Assembly: GCF_029227915.1 (NCBI RefSeq)
Contig: NC_079886.1
Location: 23,476,501-23,540,500 of the forward strand
Reading direction: 5' to 3'
Length of the DNA stretch: 64,000 nt
Source: Hydractinia symbiolongicarpus
Lineage: Eukaryota > Cnidaria > Hydrozoa > Anthoathecata > Hydractiniidae
Positions 13,100 to 23,949 of the stretch are shown piece after piece; within the stretch, counting starts at the first letter, position 1; the number at the start of each line of letters is the position of its first letter. The notes beneath the pieces are model-generated. The model saw only the letters and a program-made list of their open reading frames with translations. It made no database searches and had not been told where the DNA came from. The translations under genes were made by a program, and so were the position numbers.

Positions 13100-13560
13100 C
13101 ATGCTTGATCAGGCGTGGAAGACGTCACAAAAGGAGTTATCGACCGCGGTGAGGGCGGTTAGTCAGTCAATTAGGGCGCGATATTTTTCCCGACAATACG
13201 ACGGGTTTTCAACCGTGGTGGCTCGTTAGTATCGGAGAATGTAACACAGTAATGCAGGTCCGACCACGCGCATAGGTTTCTATTGCTTTGACACATTACC
13301 TTTAGCCTCTAAAAAAATAAAAAGTCGTCTGGCGGTCGCACTGGTGTGTCACCGTACTAGTTTATTTTGCTACGATCTGTATTTTACAATTGATGAGGCG
13401 CGAAAGACATCACAAAAGGGATTATTTTGCTACGGCCTGAGTTTTACAGTTGATGAGGCGAGAAAGACGTTACAAGAGTTATTTATTTTGCTATGGCCTG
13501 AGTTTTGCATTTGATAAGGCCTGAAAAACGTCACAAAAGAAGTTATTTACTTTGCAATCG
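13100..13560. repeat. Degenerate ~60-bp tandem repeat (TATTTTGCTACGGCCTGA...GACGTCACAAAA)
   Basis: Three consecutive units begin near 13361, 13423 and 13484. Each holds TATTTTGCTAYGRYCTG, then ATTTGATGAGGC-like, then GAAAGACGTCACAA-like sequence. A related partial unit lies at 13107-13140 (AGGCGTGGAAGACGTCACAAAAG). The recurring GACGTCAC core resembles a CRE/ATF half-palindrome, and a further TGACGTCAC lies at 13019-13027. Confidence 0.75.
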
Positions 13561-14980
13561 CACGAAATGTATGTCAGATCAACCAAGCGATAATTCTTCA
13601 CACACCTAGCTACGCCATTATAGTTCTTAAAAAGATGTAATGTGTTTCTAACGTCACCAAAATCATAACAAAACCTCAATATCACAATTTGCTCACTAAA
13701 ATATGTGTTCGTCTCTGACTTCATGTCTGCCAGCATTTGCTAACTCTCCCTACGCAATTTCACTTTCTATCTACACAACTTGCTGTACCAAAACCTTTCG
13801 GTTGTTTAAAGAGCCTTATTTTTTGCTTCTTGTGAAATACACTTGCACATACTAATCTCCGCCATTTTAAACGTACGTACAATTATACCTGCCCTAAAAA
13901 GGGAATTCATAGTCACAAATATTTCCAGCTGTTGTTTCGTTAAGCACGGCGGAAAATAAACTCAGGTACCCATTTACGGTGGCCCATAACTGCCACGCCA
14001 AGCAGGGGCGGATACAGGAATTCTAGTCCTTTTTTTTACAAAGTGGCTAAGAAATGGGCGTTTAAGGGCGTTTTTTACCTAGAGCATAAAATCCTATTTT
14101 AAAAACACATTAAAGCCAATATGAGGAAAACCAAGCAGGGACAGGTCTATATGTTAGCCAGTTTTATACTGAGATTTAAGCCGGTTTACTTAAAATGACA
14201 TGTGTCATAAAGTGACGACCGGTTTACACACCGTGTTGACGTTAATATTTCTGCACGCTTTGAAAAAAATCCTGAGTATTTTACCCCTTTATCCAGGAGG
14301 TATTTTTTTAAGAACTACAACTTTTTGTATACCGCATGGCTTACTCTACGCTGGAGAGCATATTTCAATAGTTTTTTGGTGACCAACCGAATAAAGGTGG
14401 ATTTCCACCAGGGCTTCCTAACGCTCTAAAATTACACAAAATTTTAGTGCGACAGGAGTTCTACGCTGCAAATGAGTTTCAGTGCGATAGCTAGCCAATA
14501 CAAATTATTATTTGTGCGAAATTTTCTTATGTGAACACACACATTTCAAGATGACAGACAGTTCACAAATAAGGATAAACTTTTCCTGTTCACATCCTAA
14601 TTCCTCCTCACCTTCTTCGAAGTATTTGACACTAGATCTTTTTCTCGATATTCTTTCCAACTTTTGTTGTACAGACATAATAAAAATTCGAACAGCCTCT
14701 GCTAAATATTCACCTTCCCTTAAGTCGCACCTATTTGTTTTCCCCACTTTAAAACTTTTTTTACAACACTGCTCGGTTCACAACACATATGAAACTATTT
14801 CTTGTGCTCAACACGTGTAAGCATGTGCTGAAGTTACATTTCAATAGAATCTATTCATCACACCATTCCACGCTTTCCCGCATTGGTGTTTTCATGTTTA
14901 CAAAACACGAAAATTTCGACCAAAACAGTAGGGCATTCGCGTATGTTTTCACTGTTAATGGTCAAATGGACTACATTATG
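13561..14980. other. Intergenic; solitary hAT terminus at 14003
   Basis: No gene is supported. At 14003-14018 the sequence CAGGGGCGGATACAGG matches the terminal inverted repeats of the hAT element at 46154-50999, but no partner end is seen nearby. It is probably a remnant terminus. ORFs at 14508-14820 on both strands show no family. Confidence 0.5.
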
Positions 14981-16358
14981 CAGTGAGAAAATGCTCTAAT
15001 GGTAGCTACAAGTTAAAAAAGTTAAAGGATAGTTTTTGTGAAGTGCATCAGACAACAAAAAAAGAATGTTCGTGTAACTTATTTTCATTGATACCGTTTC
15101 CAACGATCAAGAAAGGTCCAGCTTCCAGAAAGATCTGGATCAACCTTGTGAATCGTTTAAAACCAGGCTCAAAAACTAAGTTATTTGAACCTGGAAAAGA
15201 TTCAAGAATATGTTCAGCACACTTTAAAGATTTAAAACCAACTAAAGCTAACCCTTCTCCTACTCAAAACCTTGGTTATGATGTCACAAGGAAGTTCAGT
15301 TCCTTATCATCAATGTTAACACCAAGATCTTCAGTAAAAAAATGCTTAATCCTTCATGTTCTTCTAAAAATTATGAAGTCGAAGAAGTGGATATTTATGT
15401 AAGCTGTCACAGTACTAATCCAGCCACTGATAACTATGAGAAAGACCTTTCCCATTGGGGTGTTGATGCTAATGCGGCATCTTCTTTTGTATTAGAAGAT
15501 CATACATATTTTTTACAATCACAATCTGACTATGCTGGTATCATTAACAAATTTAAAAAGGATAACCTTAAATTAAAGTCAGAAGAAGAATTTTTATTGG
15601 TGCTTATGAAACTTAGATTAGGACTACTATATAATAATTTGGTAGATAGGTTTTATGAGATGAGTTTTAATGAGTTTTGTGATGTTGTTGGCATAATTGA
15701 TTGCTCTGAGATTTTCTTAGAAACGCCAAAACATCTGGAATTACAATCAGCCACATGGTCAGGGTAGAAACACCATAACACAGTAAAATTCTAATCTCAG
15801 TTACACCAAATTCATTTATTACGTTTATGTCGGAGACATACACAGGAAGAATATCAGACAAAGCCATTACGATAGATTCTAATTATTTAGACAGTGTTCC
15901 TCCTTACTCGAGAATTATGTCTGATAAAGGCTTTAATATTTCAAAAGAGTGTGCTTCTAATCAAATTTATTTAACAGTGCCACCTGGTAAACGTGAAACT
16001 TCTCAGATGACGCCACAAGAAATAAAGAAAACAAGTCAAGTACCTTGATCGGACAAACTTTCGCGCGGATTTAATTTCGCGAGGTCAAATAAATCGTATT
16101 TCGCGAGGATTTAATTTCGCGAATTTAGTCTTTTCAAAAATTTCGCGAGGATTTAATTTCGCGAATTCAGGCTTTCTAAAAATTACGCGAGGATTTAATT
16201 TCGCGAATTCTGTCTTAACTTAAAACAAATTTTCACGAAACATTTGAATATCGTAAAAATTGTAAAGGAAAGAAAATGATTTATTGTCATCAGTATCAAG
16301 AATCATGCTTTTTCTTCCGAGTTACATGTCAAAATCTATTTACAAATCATCTTCGTCA

Positions 16359-16922
16359 TCAAAAATTCCTATCTTCATTCTCTTCATTTTCTTCGACCCA
16401 TTCTTCTTCGTCGCTTTCGTCTTCGATCCCGTAATCACTGACGTATTTTGAAGCTGTGGACAAACAAGAAGAATTGACAGCTTGAACATTAGGTTCTTCG
16501 TCTAACATTGGGTCGATGTCGTTAAACGGATCAAGGCTTGGTAAACCGGACATACCCTTGGCTACAGCATCCTTTATCCTGCTACTTGCCAACCCTTCAA
16601 GCACACCTGTTTCCCATCATCCGACGTCATTTCATTGTACATCTCAATAAGCCATTTCGCGTGTAACGGTTTGACAATCGAAAGCTTTAGTGCTACTTCA
16701 ATCGTTTCGAGCTCTTGACCTTTATCCATAGCTTGGGTGATTTGATCTGCGTACCAGGTGATAAACTTCTTTTTCAGCATGCGTTTTACATAGCCATTTA
16801 GACGTCAAGAGGTTGGAAGAGGTATGTGAAATTGGCAGGAACGCTCTCTAGCAATACATGGTTGTCAGACAATACCTTCAAGACAGGACCGGTCATTTGC
16901 TCTTTAAAGACATCCATAATCA
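16359..16922 (-). pseudogene. pogo/Tigger-type (DDE_1) transposase, C-terminal part
   Basis: Reading the minus strand from about 16922: IMDVFKEQMTGPVLKVL, then VPANFTYLFQPLDV, NGYVKRMLKKKFITWYA, KPLHAKWLIEMYN and GWQVAG. These are the last catalytic block and C-terminal landmarks of DDE_1 pogo/Tigger transposases (DVFKGQ...VPANxTxLxQPLD). A Ser/Asp/Glu-rich tail follows to the stop at 16359. Frame changes occur around 16790 and 16600. Everything 5' of the IMDVFK block is missing, so this copy could not encode a transposase. Confidence 0.8.
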
Positions 16923-16925
16923 TTA

Positions 16926-17359
16926 AAGCCGTTTACCGTGATGTTTGGAATCCCTATGAAAATGAAGAGCTTGAATGTCGTTTTGAGAAAAACAATATAT
17001 TTGATATGTTCGCGATCAAAACATGTCGCATCGAAAATAATGAAACAGTTGGTCATTTACCAAGGGAAATTTCTCGCCCTACCAAATATCTTTTGGATAG
17101 AGGGGCTACGGTTGTGGCAAAGCTGACAGCCACCCACTACAGAAGATCGCCTCTATTTCAAGGAGGTCTTGAAATTGCCTGCGAAATAACAGTTTCGATG
17201 CATGGAAGTATCAAGGGGCACATGCTTCTTCGACGCTATCAAGATATGGTGGATGAATTATATTGTCAACCAAAGAATGAGGTCATCATGGGTTCGTTTC
17301 TTGAGAACAATGTTGGCCGTACCGAACCAGCCAGAGCAAAAAAAACGCAAATGCGTTAA
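16926..17359 (+). pseudogene. HIRAN-domain protein fragment carried by pogo element 1
   Basis: From about 16926 the plus strand reads VYRDVWNPYENEELECR, NNIFDMFAIKT, VGHLPREISRPTKYLLDRG and a YRRSP...GGLEIACEI ending. These are the landmarks of a HIRAN domain, found in HLTF/Rad5-type proteins where it binds DNA ends. The very start of the domain is cut off at the deletion junction with the antisense transposase. A ~50-residue basic tail follows to the stop at 17357-17359. The longer open frame back to 16826 is antisense transposase and not part of the gene. I infer a formerly longer accessory protein. Confidence 0.72.
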
Positions 17360-18150
17360 AAAACAGTACAACCAACAGCAGGGAGCAAAGACATCCGAAA
17401 CTTTTTTCAAAAGAGATAAAATAATATTATTTACCGTATTTTTTTACGAATTTTGTTGTAAGTTTTACATAGAAAAAAATAATCGAGAACAAAACATTTC
17501 ACGAGTATTAATTTTCGCGATGGTACAAATTAAAAAAAAATTCGCGAGGATTTAATTTCGCGAATTCAGGCTTTCTAAAAATTTCGCACGGATTTAATTT
17601 CGCGATTTGACTGTTTGCAAATATTTCGCGAGGATTTAATTTCGCGAATTTGGGCAAAATTCGCGAAAACCGCGAAAATTTGTCCGACTAAGGTAGCTAA
17701 GGTTCGAATCCTTGTGGAACAAGTTATTAGGCGGGTGAAGACGTTTTGAATAATAGCAAATGAATTACCATTACCATTGTTGCCTCACTTACACGATATT
17801 TGATAATATGTGCTGCATTGGCTAACTTGAAAAACCCTATTATGAGAATTTAAACATTTTAATAGCATGGAATATTTTATATGTCATTTCATACCTTCAG
17901 ATAAACCTGTAGTCTGGTTGTTTAGGTCATGTATGTACAGATAAGAACTAAGTTTTGCCTTTTTTCAAATTGCTTCTTTCAAATTGCTATAAGAAACTGT
18001 GTTTTCTTTTATGTACAAATATATATACTAACCATATAATAAAGGTATAATTAACACAACGTAAAGCAAGTCCAGTAGTGAATTTATCTTTAACATTTTT
18101 TTACTTAGAAATCACAATTTTAATGATATCTGCTTTTAAAATGTCCTTTA

Positions 18151-21100
18151 CGTGCTATTTTAGAATAGGTAAACACTTTTGGGTAAAAATAAAAAGTTTG
18201 AATTTCTTATGAATTCACACATTTCTAAATTAACAAAATCAAAAATCAAAACTGTCTTTTCCAAAAAAAATTAGATTAAATGCCCCAACTTAAAGAGAAT
18301 AGTAAACTTTTTTCGAAAGTCGATCGATTTTTCAATCTGTTGGACGGAAAAGCTTCGTTGTAAGTTTTTGATGAAAAGGACAAGTCTTTTCAGAAAAGAA
18401 AAAAATATATTTGTATCACTTATTAAATTGTATTAAAAAACCCGATAAATTTAGCAAAATATGGAATCGTGGTATCTCACAAAATTGGAACGCCTTTAGA
18501 CAATTCCGTCCAACAGATTTTTATGCTTTTACATTAGGTTTCAGAATGTTATAAATGTTTGATGTGTATCATCTTACCGTTAACTATCGAAGAAAATTAT
18601 CATCGGTCAAAAAAATACTTAAGTCTTATTTTCGATTTTTTGTAAAATGCAGGAAAATTACGATTCCGTCCAACAGTTTTTAATCTGCTATCGTAGCCTC
18701 ATCTAGGAGCTTTCAGCAAAAGAATAACCCATTATTTTAAGATTCCCTCAAATAACCCTTTTTTAGCTTACCCAGGACATCATATTATAAGTATTTAATT
18801 TTTGTATACTTATTTCAAATAGCAAATAAAAGGTAACAATTTTCCGTCCAACAGAGTTTTTCCTCTGCATCCTTTCTCCTCGCAAAAGAAAGCCACTGTC
18901 TTGTTTTGTTTACTTTTTTGTTTTGTTCACTTTTCGTTTTCACGTGGCCGTTTGTTATGATCGAATTATAATATTAATGCAATGCAACAGCTTCTTTATG
19001 CGTTCGAATGTTGATGACGTTTATATCTTCGACGACGTTGCTTTGACAAATATGCAAAAATGAAGCCTAACGCAGCGTATTGCAAAAAGTTCAGAGAAAA
19101 TAATATTGACAAGATAAGAAAAGCAGACAAAGAAAGAAAGAAATTTGCAAGGGATTATCTGAAGTATGTAGAAGACGAGAAATACGAAGAGCAGAAAAGG
19201 AAAGATCGCGAGCGAAAACGATTGGCGAAGGAAAGAAAATTAGCAGCTGAAGCAGCAACAGCGGCGAATGAAGATCAGTTGAACGAATCAAGTTCCTCAT
19301 TTCAACATAAACAAACCAAATACCGTTTGTTGAAAAAAGCAGACCAAGCATTACCTAACAGGCCCAATAAAAGAAAAGAAATTGTTCAAAATCTGGCCGA
19401 GAAATATGAGATCAAAATTAATTTGAATGAGACGACCAAGGGAAGGAAAGCAACGCTTCTCACCAATGAAGAAGAACAATGGATTGTAAATGCTTTATTA
19501 CTTTATTTTATGTTGTCTCTTGAAAAATTTAACATGCTCTCTCTTTAGCTAGATTTTATGACTTCTCCTATTTATGGTCGCCAAGTATGTCAAATATTGG
19601 GCAAACTATGGACTTTTTCGTTTTCATTCGTTTTAGGAAAATGCTCTCGATCGGCCAGAAATTTGTTACATGAATCCTGGCAAAGGCAACCACTTACAAA
19701 AAAATTCAATGGGGAGAAAATACATGTCCAAAAGCGATACCTTTCATGGCCGTTACGTGATGTCTTGGAAATGTTGAATTAGCATCGGGTGAAGGGTTCA
19801 AAGACAGATTTGTCAAGAAACTCTCGTTTTCGCTATCAAAGCTCGTAAGCAGTACATTTTCAATAACAAAATTCCCTAATACACCTGCTTGTGCGAAGTC
19901 TTTGAGAACACCGTTTTGTTGGCCAAGGGCTTGAACCAAACGTGCAAACATAGTATACCATTAGAACCACATTCCATCGTCGAAGAATATTCATGCTCGT
20001 CGGATACTGTATGATGAGTTTATGTGACGATTGCACACTTCATGGACTCACATATGAAGATTTTGATACTAAAACAACTCAACAGATTCAAATGAGTCGG
20101 ATGGAGAATCAGATGATGGTACAACAAGCTGCACATACTTTCAATGGAAAAAAGGCTCAGATGGTTACCTCACAAAGTTCCAAATGAAAACCGACATTGA
20201 AGAGTCTCTAGTATCCTGGCAAAACAAAGTTGAAGTCATCAAAGCACACATGTATACAAAAAGAAGGCAGTTCGCTGAAATTAAAAGAATAACAGACGAG
20301 CTTGGGGAAGACGAAATCGTGATCCATCTCGAGTACAGCGAAAATTACAAGTGCAAGCAGCAGAATGAAATCCAGAGCGCTTACTTTGGTAACAAAGGTT
20401 TCAGCCTTTTCACTGCTTGCGTTTATTACAGCAAAGATGGAGAATTATGCAAGATGTCAATCACTGTAACAACAGAGGAGAATGATAAATCTCGGGTGGC
20501 GTCCAAGTCGTGTGTAAACAAAGTGATTGAACACGTTAGAGAAAAATTAGATCGTCAAATTCAAATTCGTTCATATTGTCAGCGACGGATGTAGCGCACA
20601 ATTTCGTTCGAGATTTGTGTTCAACTTGCTTATCAATTTCCATAAAGATTTGCAATTGGAGTGGCATTACAACGAAGCTCATCATGGAAAAGGGCCTATG
20701 GATGGCATTGGTGAAACAATAAAAAAATTGGTACACCGCAAAGTTATGTCAAACGCTGTTGTGATAAATTCTCCTGAGGAATTTACTTCGTGCGCAAATA
20801 AAATCAGCAACGTCGATTGTTTGTTCTTGCGAAAAGAAGATCTTTTGAAAGAGGAAGTTGCCAAAGCTATTCCAATTCCTACAACCTTGAGTTTTTTTCT
20901 TAAGTGAGGATTCAGAACCTTTCTTCACTCGTAAGTATGGCATTCAGTGTGGCCATAAAGTAATGCATTTGGGCAACGATAATCTGTGCAATTACTGCGA
21001 GAATGAGTATATCGAAGGTGAAGAATGGATTCAGTGTCCTATCTGTTCCCAGTGGTACCACGAACAATGTTTTTATAAATAGAGAATTTTCAATATACCT

Positions 21101-21828
21101 TTTTTTAAATCTGTTGGACGGAAAATTAAGTTTACTTTAACACGACTTTAAACGTGATTTTTTTTTTCCTAATTTGATATGATAAAGAGAAATACGTTCA
21201 AAAATACAGCTTTTAAATACTCATCTACACTAAAAGCAAGATGTAATAATCGTAAGAAAATCTTTTGGGCGGAATGTATTTTTTTTCATGCAATTTAAGA
21301 AAATTCAGAATTCTATTTCTACTTGCAAAATATATTTTTAAAGTCAAAGCACCAAGCTGAAAGAAAACAAAAGTTTTAGCCGCCTTATTCAAAGTGATTA
21401 ATTTTGTCGCATTTTTTCCGTCCAACAGTTCCGTGCAACTGTATTAAGGTCATATTATCTAGAGCCAATAACTTCTTAAATAATTTATACAATAAACTGA
21501 TTTCATTGTTTTTAGTTCCATAATTCATTGTTCCTGTCTAAAAGTGTAATTTGACTTATGCTATTTTTGTTATTTCGATAGAAAGACATGTTGAACATAA
21601 ATTCATTTAGAACAAAATTCTATCGATTCCGTCCAACAGATGGGTTTGCAATCTCTTTTCTTCGCACCAGCAAATTAAAATTGTTTTAAGTATACTTTAT
21701 TAGAAAGTACTCAATGAGTACTTTGATCAATCCCTCTTGTTTACTGATCTTCTAAGGAGGACGAATTTTATGACAGTTATTTCTATCGATTTCCATCCGA
21801 CAGATTTTCCCTATTCTAAAATAGCACG
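18151..21828. mobile_element. Unclassified TIR DNA transposon with 13-bp subterminal repeats (3678 bp)
   Basis: CGTGCTATTTTAGAATAGG at 18151-18169 is perfectly inverted at 21810-21828. Between the ends and the internal gene, the 13-mer TTCCGTCCAACAG occurs seven times: at 18504, 18664, 18842, 21416 and 21627 on the plus strand and at 18337 and 21111 on the minus strand. A degenerate copy lies near 21792. The repeats occur only in the arms flanking the coding region, as expected of transposase binding sites. No clear TSD is visible. The gene belongs to a transposase-like family I recognise from invertebrate elements but cannot name with certainty. Confidence 0.8.
19060..21080 (+). pseudogene. 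Transposase-like gene of the 18.15-21.83 kb element (broken)
   Basis: 19060-19490 encodes a Lys/Arg/Glu-rich coiled-coil N-terminus (KFRENNIDKIRKADKERKKF) then ALPNRPNKRKEIVQ. A possible intron starts at gtaaat near 19486 and ends at the acceptor tctcttag near 19548. 19640-19790 holds DRPEICYMNPGK and GRKYMSK in shifting frames. 20184-20900 reads LEYSENYKCKQQNEIQSAYF, then SDGCSAQFRSRFVF and NEAHHGKGPMDGIG, the most conserved core of the family. 20985-21080 ends with a C-x2-C/W-x2-C-x2-C-x3-H-x2-C PHD-like zinc motif (WIQCPICSQWYHEQC). Several stops and frame changes show it is inactive. Acidic residues in SDGC and GPMDG may be catalytic, by inference. Confidence 0.65.
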
Positions 21829-22079
21829 ACAAGTAGATTTGCAAGTTGAACAGCACATGAAATTTGTCTATGGATTTTGAAGATATAAAATATTTCAGTT
21901 CTTAATATTAGTGAAATTGTCCAAGATATTTCTTGGTGAACAAGGTCAAGACAATAAAAAAGGGGTAGAGCCTGAAAAATATCAGTTCAAATATGCAACT
22001 GAGAAGTTTACGAACTCTTTTTGCAGAAGAAAAACATTCTACTCCAGAGACAATGTTTAATTTAGCAAAGGGAGCCTGA

Positions 22080-22540
22080 GAACATTTCTACATAAATGTA
22101 ATCGTTTGCGAATCTTGCAATAACTTGATGCTCTTGAAAATGATATGATTCGTGACCGTATCGTACAAACTGATCTGTATGCGTGTTTCCAGGAAATCAG
22201 TCTAGATGAACTGCTTGAAATAGCTAGATTAGGACAATCTAATCAGATGGAAAAGGAAGAAGGTTCAGGTTATAGTAAATTAGTAGTGAAATTAGCAAAG
22301 ACTGATTTAGGAGTTAGTAAAGGCAAAAGTGAGAGTAACCAGAAATTTTAGAAGAAGTGGTAGTAGAGGGAGAACCGTTCATTTTGTAAGAGATGGGTGT
22401 GGCAGACAAGGCCATTACGCAAAAAACGCAGGGTGTCCAGCAAAACGTGTCACTGTAGGAAATGTGAAAAGGTTGGTGATTTTCTAGCCAAGAAAGAAAA
22501 AGAAGGTATTTTGAATGTTGTTGAGGTGCATTGACAGATG
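22080..22540 (+). pseudogene. Ty3/gypsy-like gag remnant with zinc knuckle
   Basis: 22145-22351 reads MIRDRIVQTDL, LDELLEIARLGQSNQM, matching the IRDRIV...L..A..I.R..E.S..QM pattern of gypsy-type gag proteins. About 30 codons later, in a changing frame, CKR..GRQGHYAKNAGCP recalls a CCHC zinc knuckle, then CRKCEKVGDF a decayed second one. No protease or reverse transcriptase is recognised downstream and no LTRs were found. Confidence 0.55.
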
Positions 22541-23949
22541 TACTGTTATGTATTGTTCACAGTATACGATAAGTAACAAGTAACGCTATCGTCTTGCAAT
22601 TAAAAAAAGCTTTCTATCGAAGTTCATCAATATAGATGTGTTTTTTGAAAAAGCAGATCCTGGTTTTTAAGGAAAAACAGTTAAAAATGTGTGGAAAGCT
22701 ATTAATGTAGCAATGAGTACAATTTTGTGACCTGTGTTTTATTCCTCACTTTCGCTATAAATTCCCTTCACCCAAAATCTCCTATTTGCAACCTTTTTTG
22801 TTCCATAAAGAATCATCAATTGCTGAAAACAAAATTTTTCTTTTCCTCACACATAAGTATATTTATACACTTCTGCGCACTTTACATTGTCAGGTAAAAG
22901 TGATAGCAGGCGATGAAAAAAGCGATAAGGATGAGAGATCATTGCCCTAATTGAGATTAAGCTTTACAGCTGCATTTTTTCATAGCTCGTGAACCACTCA
23001 AGTTTACCCAGGAAGGTCCGCCATCCAGTTCAATGTCTGATGCAAAACCTGATGCAAAACGGTTTAAAGGGAAGCACTCTTAAGAAACATGGTTTAAATG
23101 GTCGACCGTAATCACACATCTGAAACGATCCATCTTCCCAGTTGACACTGACTAAAATATTTATCGAGCCACCAAGAAATTTATTCTTTCATGTTACAGA
23201 CAGTATAAAAAATATTTAACAAGTAAAGTTTTCATATCTTGAACTCCGCAAGTACCAGCAAATCATGCATCTTAATCTTGGGGAGAAAAAAGGGTACATG
23301 TTCAGATTATGCGCCATTACGTTATATGGCAACAGAAACTCACACGACTGGCGATTATATTCTGGATGATAATTACTTTACCCTATAAGGGCTTTTGCGC
23401 TAAATTTTATCACTGAAATAATTATCCAGCCTTCTCTAGAGCATAAAAAACTTTTAACAAAAGATATTAAAATTATCCGAAAAATCGCTTTTGTGGGCAA
23501 GCATATTGTGCAAGTTATCAAGTTAAGAAAAACCGGTATATATATCATAAATGGAATTATGCCTTTTCAATGTGTTAAAGCAATGCCAAATAAAAACTCA
23601 GGGATTTACACTCAACATAAATTAATCACATTAAAGAATACCGGTTTGTTAAGGATAACCTAAATAAAGAAGAATTCTCATTTGTTATGATTGAAGCGTA
23701 CTCGTATACCATCGATATGTTTGCTCAAAAACAAATTTCATTGCACTCGGTTTACAATGCAAAAGGAGTTACGCGATCTAGCTGCAGAAATTTCATTGAT
23801 AGTCTAATCCTCTTTTAGAGTGGAATACCCATGGGATCGCAACGAAAGACAATTTCACATGCACCTCACCTTTTGTCACCACGACCCTCCAAACGAATGC
23901 AAAATAAATGATAAGTGTCGGTCGCTATTTTTTGTTTTAAAATTTTAGT
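22541..23949. other. No gene recognised
   Basis: A/T-rich sequence with many stops in all frames. A stretch around 23650-23870 has broken open segments (NKEEFSFVMIEAY, LLEWNTHGIATKDN) suggestive of an old transposon coding relic, but no family can be named. Confidence 0.3.

Larger units (their letters stand above)
16043..17693. mobile_element. pogo-type TIR element 1 with divergent transposase and HIRAN gene remnants (1651 bp)
   Basis: The left terminus CCTTGATCGGACAAA and the reverse complement of the right terminus CCTTAGTCGGACAAA form imperfect TIRs. TA flanks both ends (16041-16042 and 17694-17695), the TSD expected for pogo/Tc1-mariner. Both arms carry a repeated CGCGAGGATTTAATTTCGCG block: near 16059, 16099, 16141 and 16183 on the left, and near 17540, 17582 and 17625 on the right, all in the same orientation. 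Removing the element plus one TA restores the reading frame of the host ISL2EU-like transposase, which proves the boundaries. The interior is a deletion derivative joining two gene 3' parts near 16925. Confidence 0.92.
14983..17850 (+). pseudogene. ISL2EU-like THAP + DDE_Tnp_4 transposase, copy 1 (split by a pogo element)
   Basis: 14983-15300 encodes a THAP-type zinc domain: Cys-rich start, RKIWINL, RICSAHF with the C-x2-H pair, then the PTQNLGYD tail. 15342-16040 encodes the DDE_Tnp_4 part: MKLRLGL motif, IIDCSEIFLETP with the first Asp, and IMSDKGFNI with the second Asp. After the pogo insertion (16043-17693) the frame resumes at 17694 with VRILVEQVIRRVKTF, holding the final Glu, and ends in a degraded tail near 17850. 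THAP plus DDE_Tnp_4 transposases are known from ISL2EU elements. The copy is dead: frame changes between segments, a stop in ATWSG*KHH, and an internal deletion between VDRF and IIDCSE. Element termini were not found. Confidence 0.8.

Noticed and set aside
16826-16925. Extension of the HIRAN frame upstream to a Met at 16826
   Set aside because: The opposite strand here encodes the pogo transposase IMDVFK...FQPLDV block, so the plus frame is an antisense reading.
17701-17711. GGTTCGAATCC, which resembles a tRNA T-arm / pol III B box
   Set aside because: It lies inside the resumed DDE transposase coding (KVRILVEQ) and no acceptor, D or anticodon arm is found around it.
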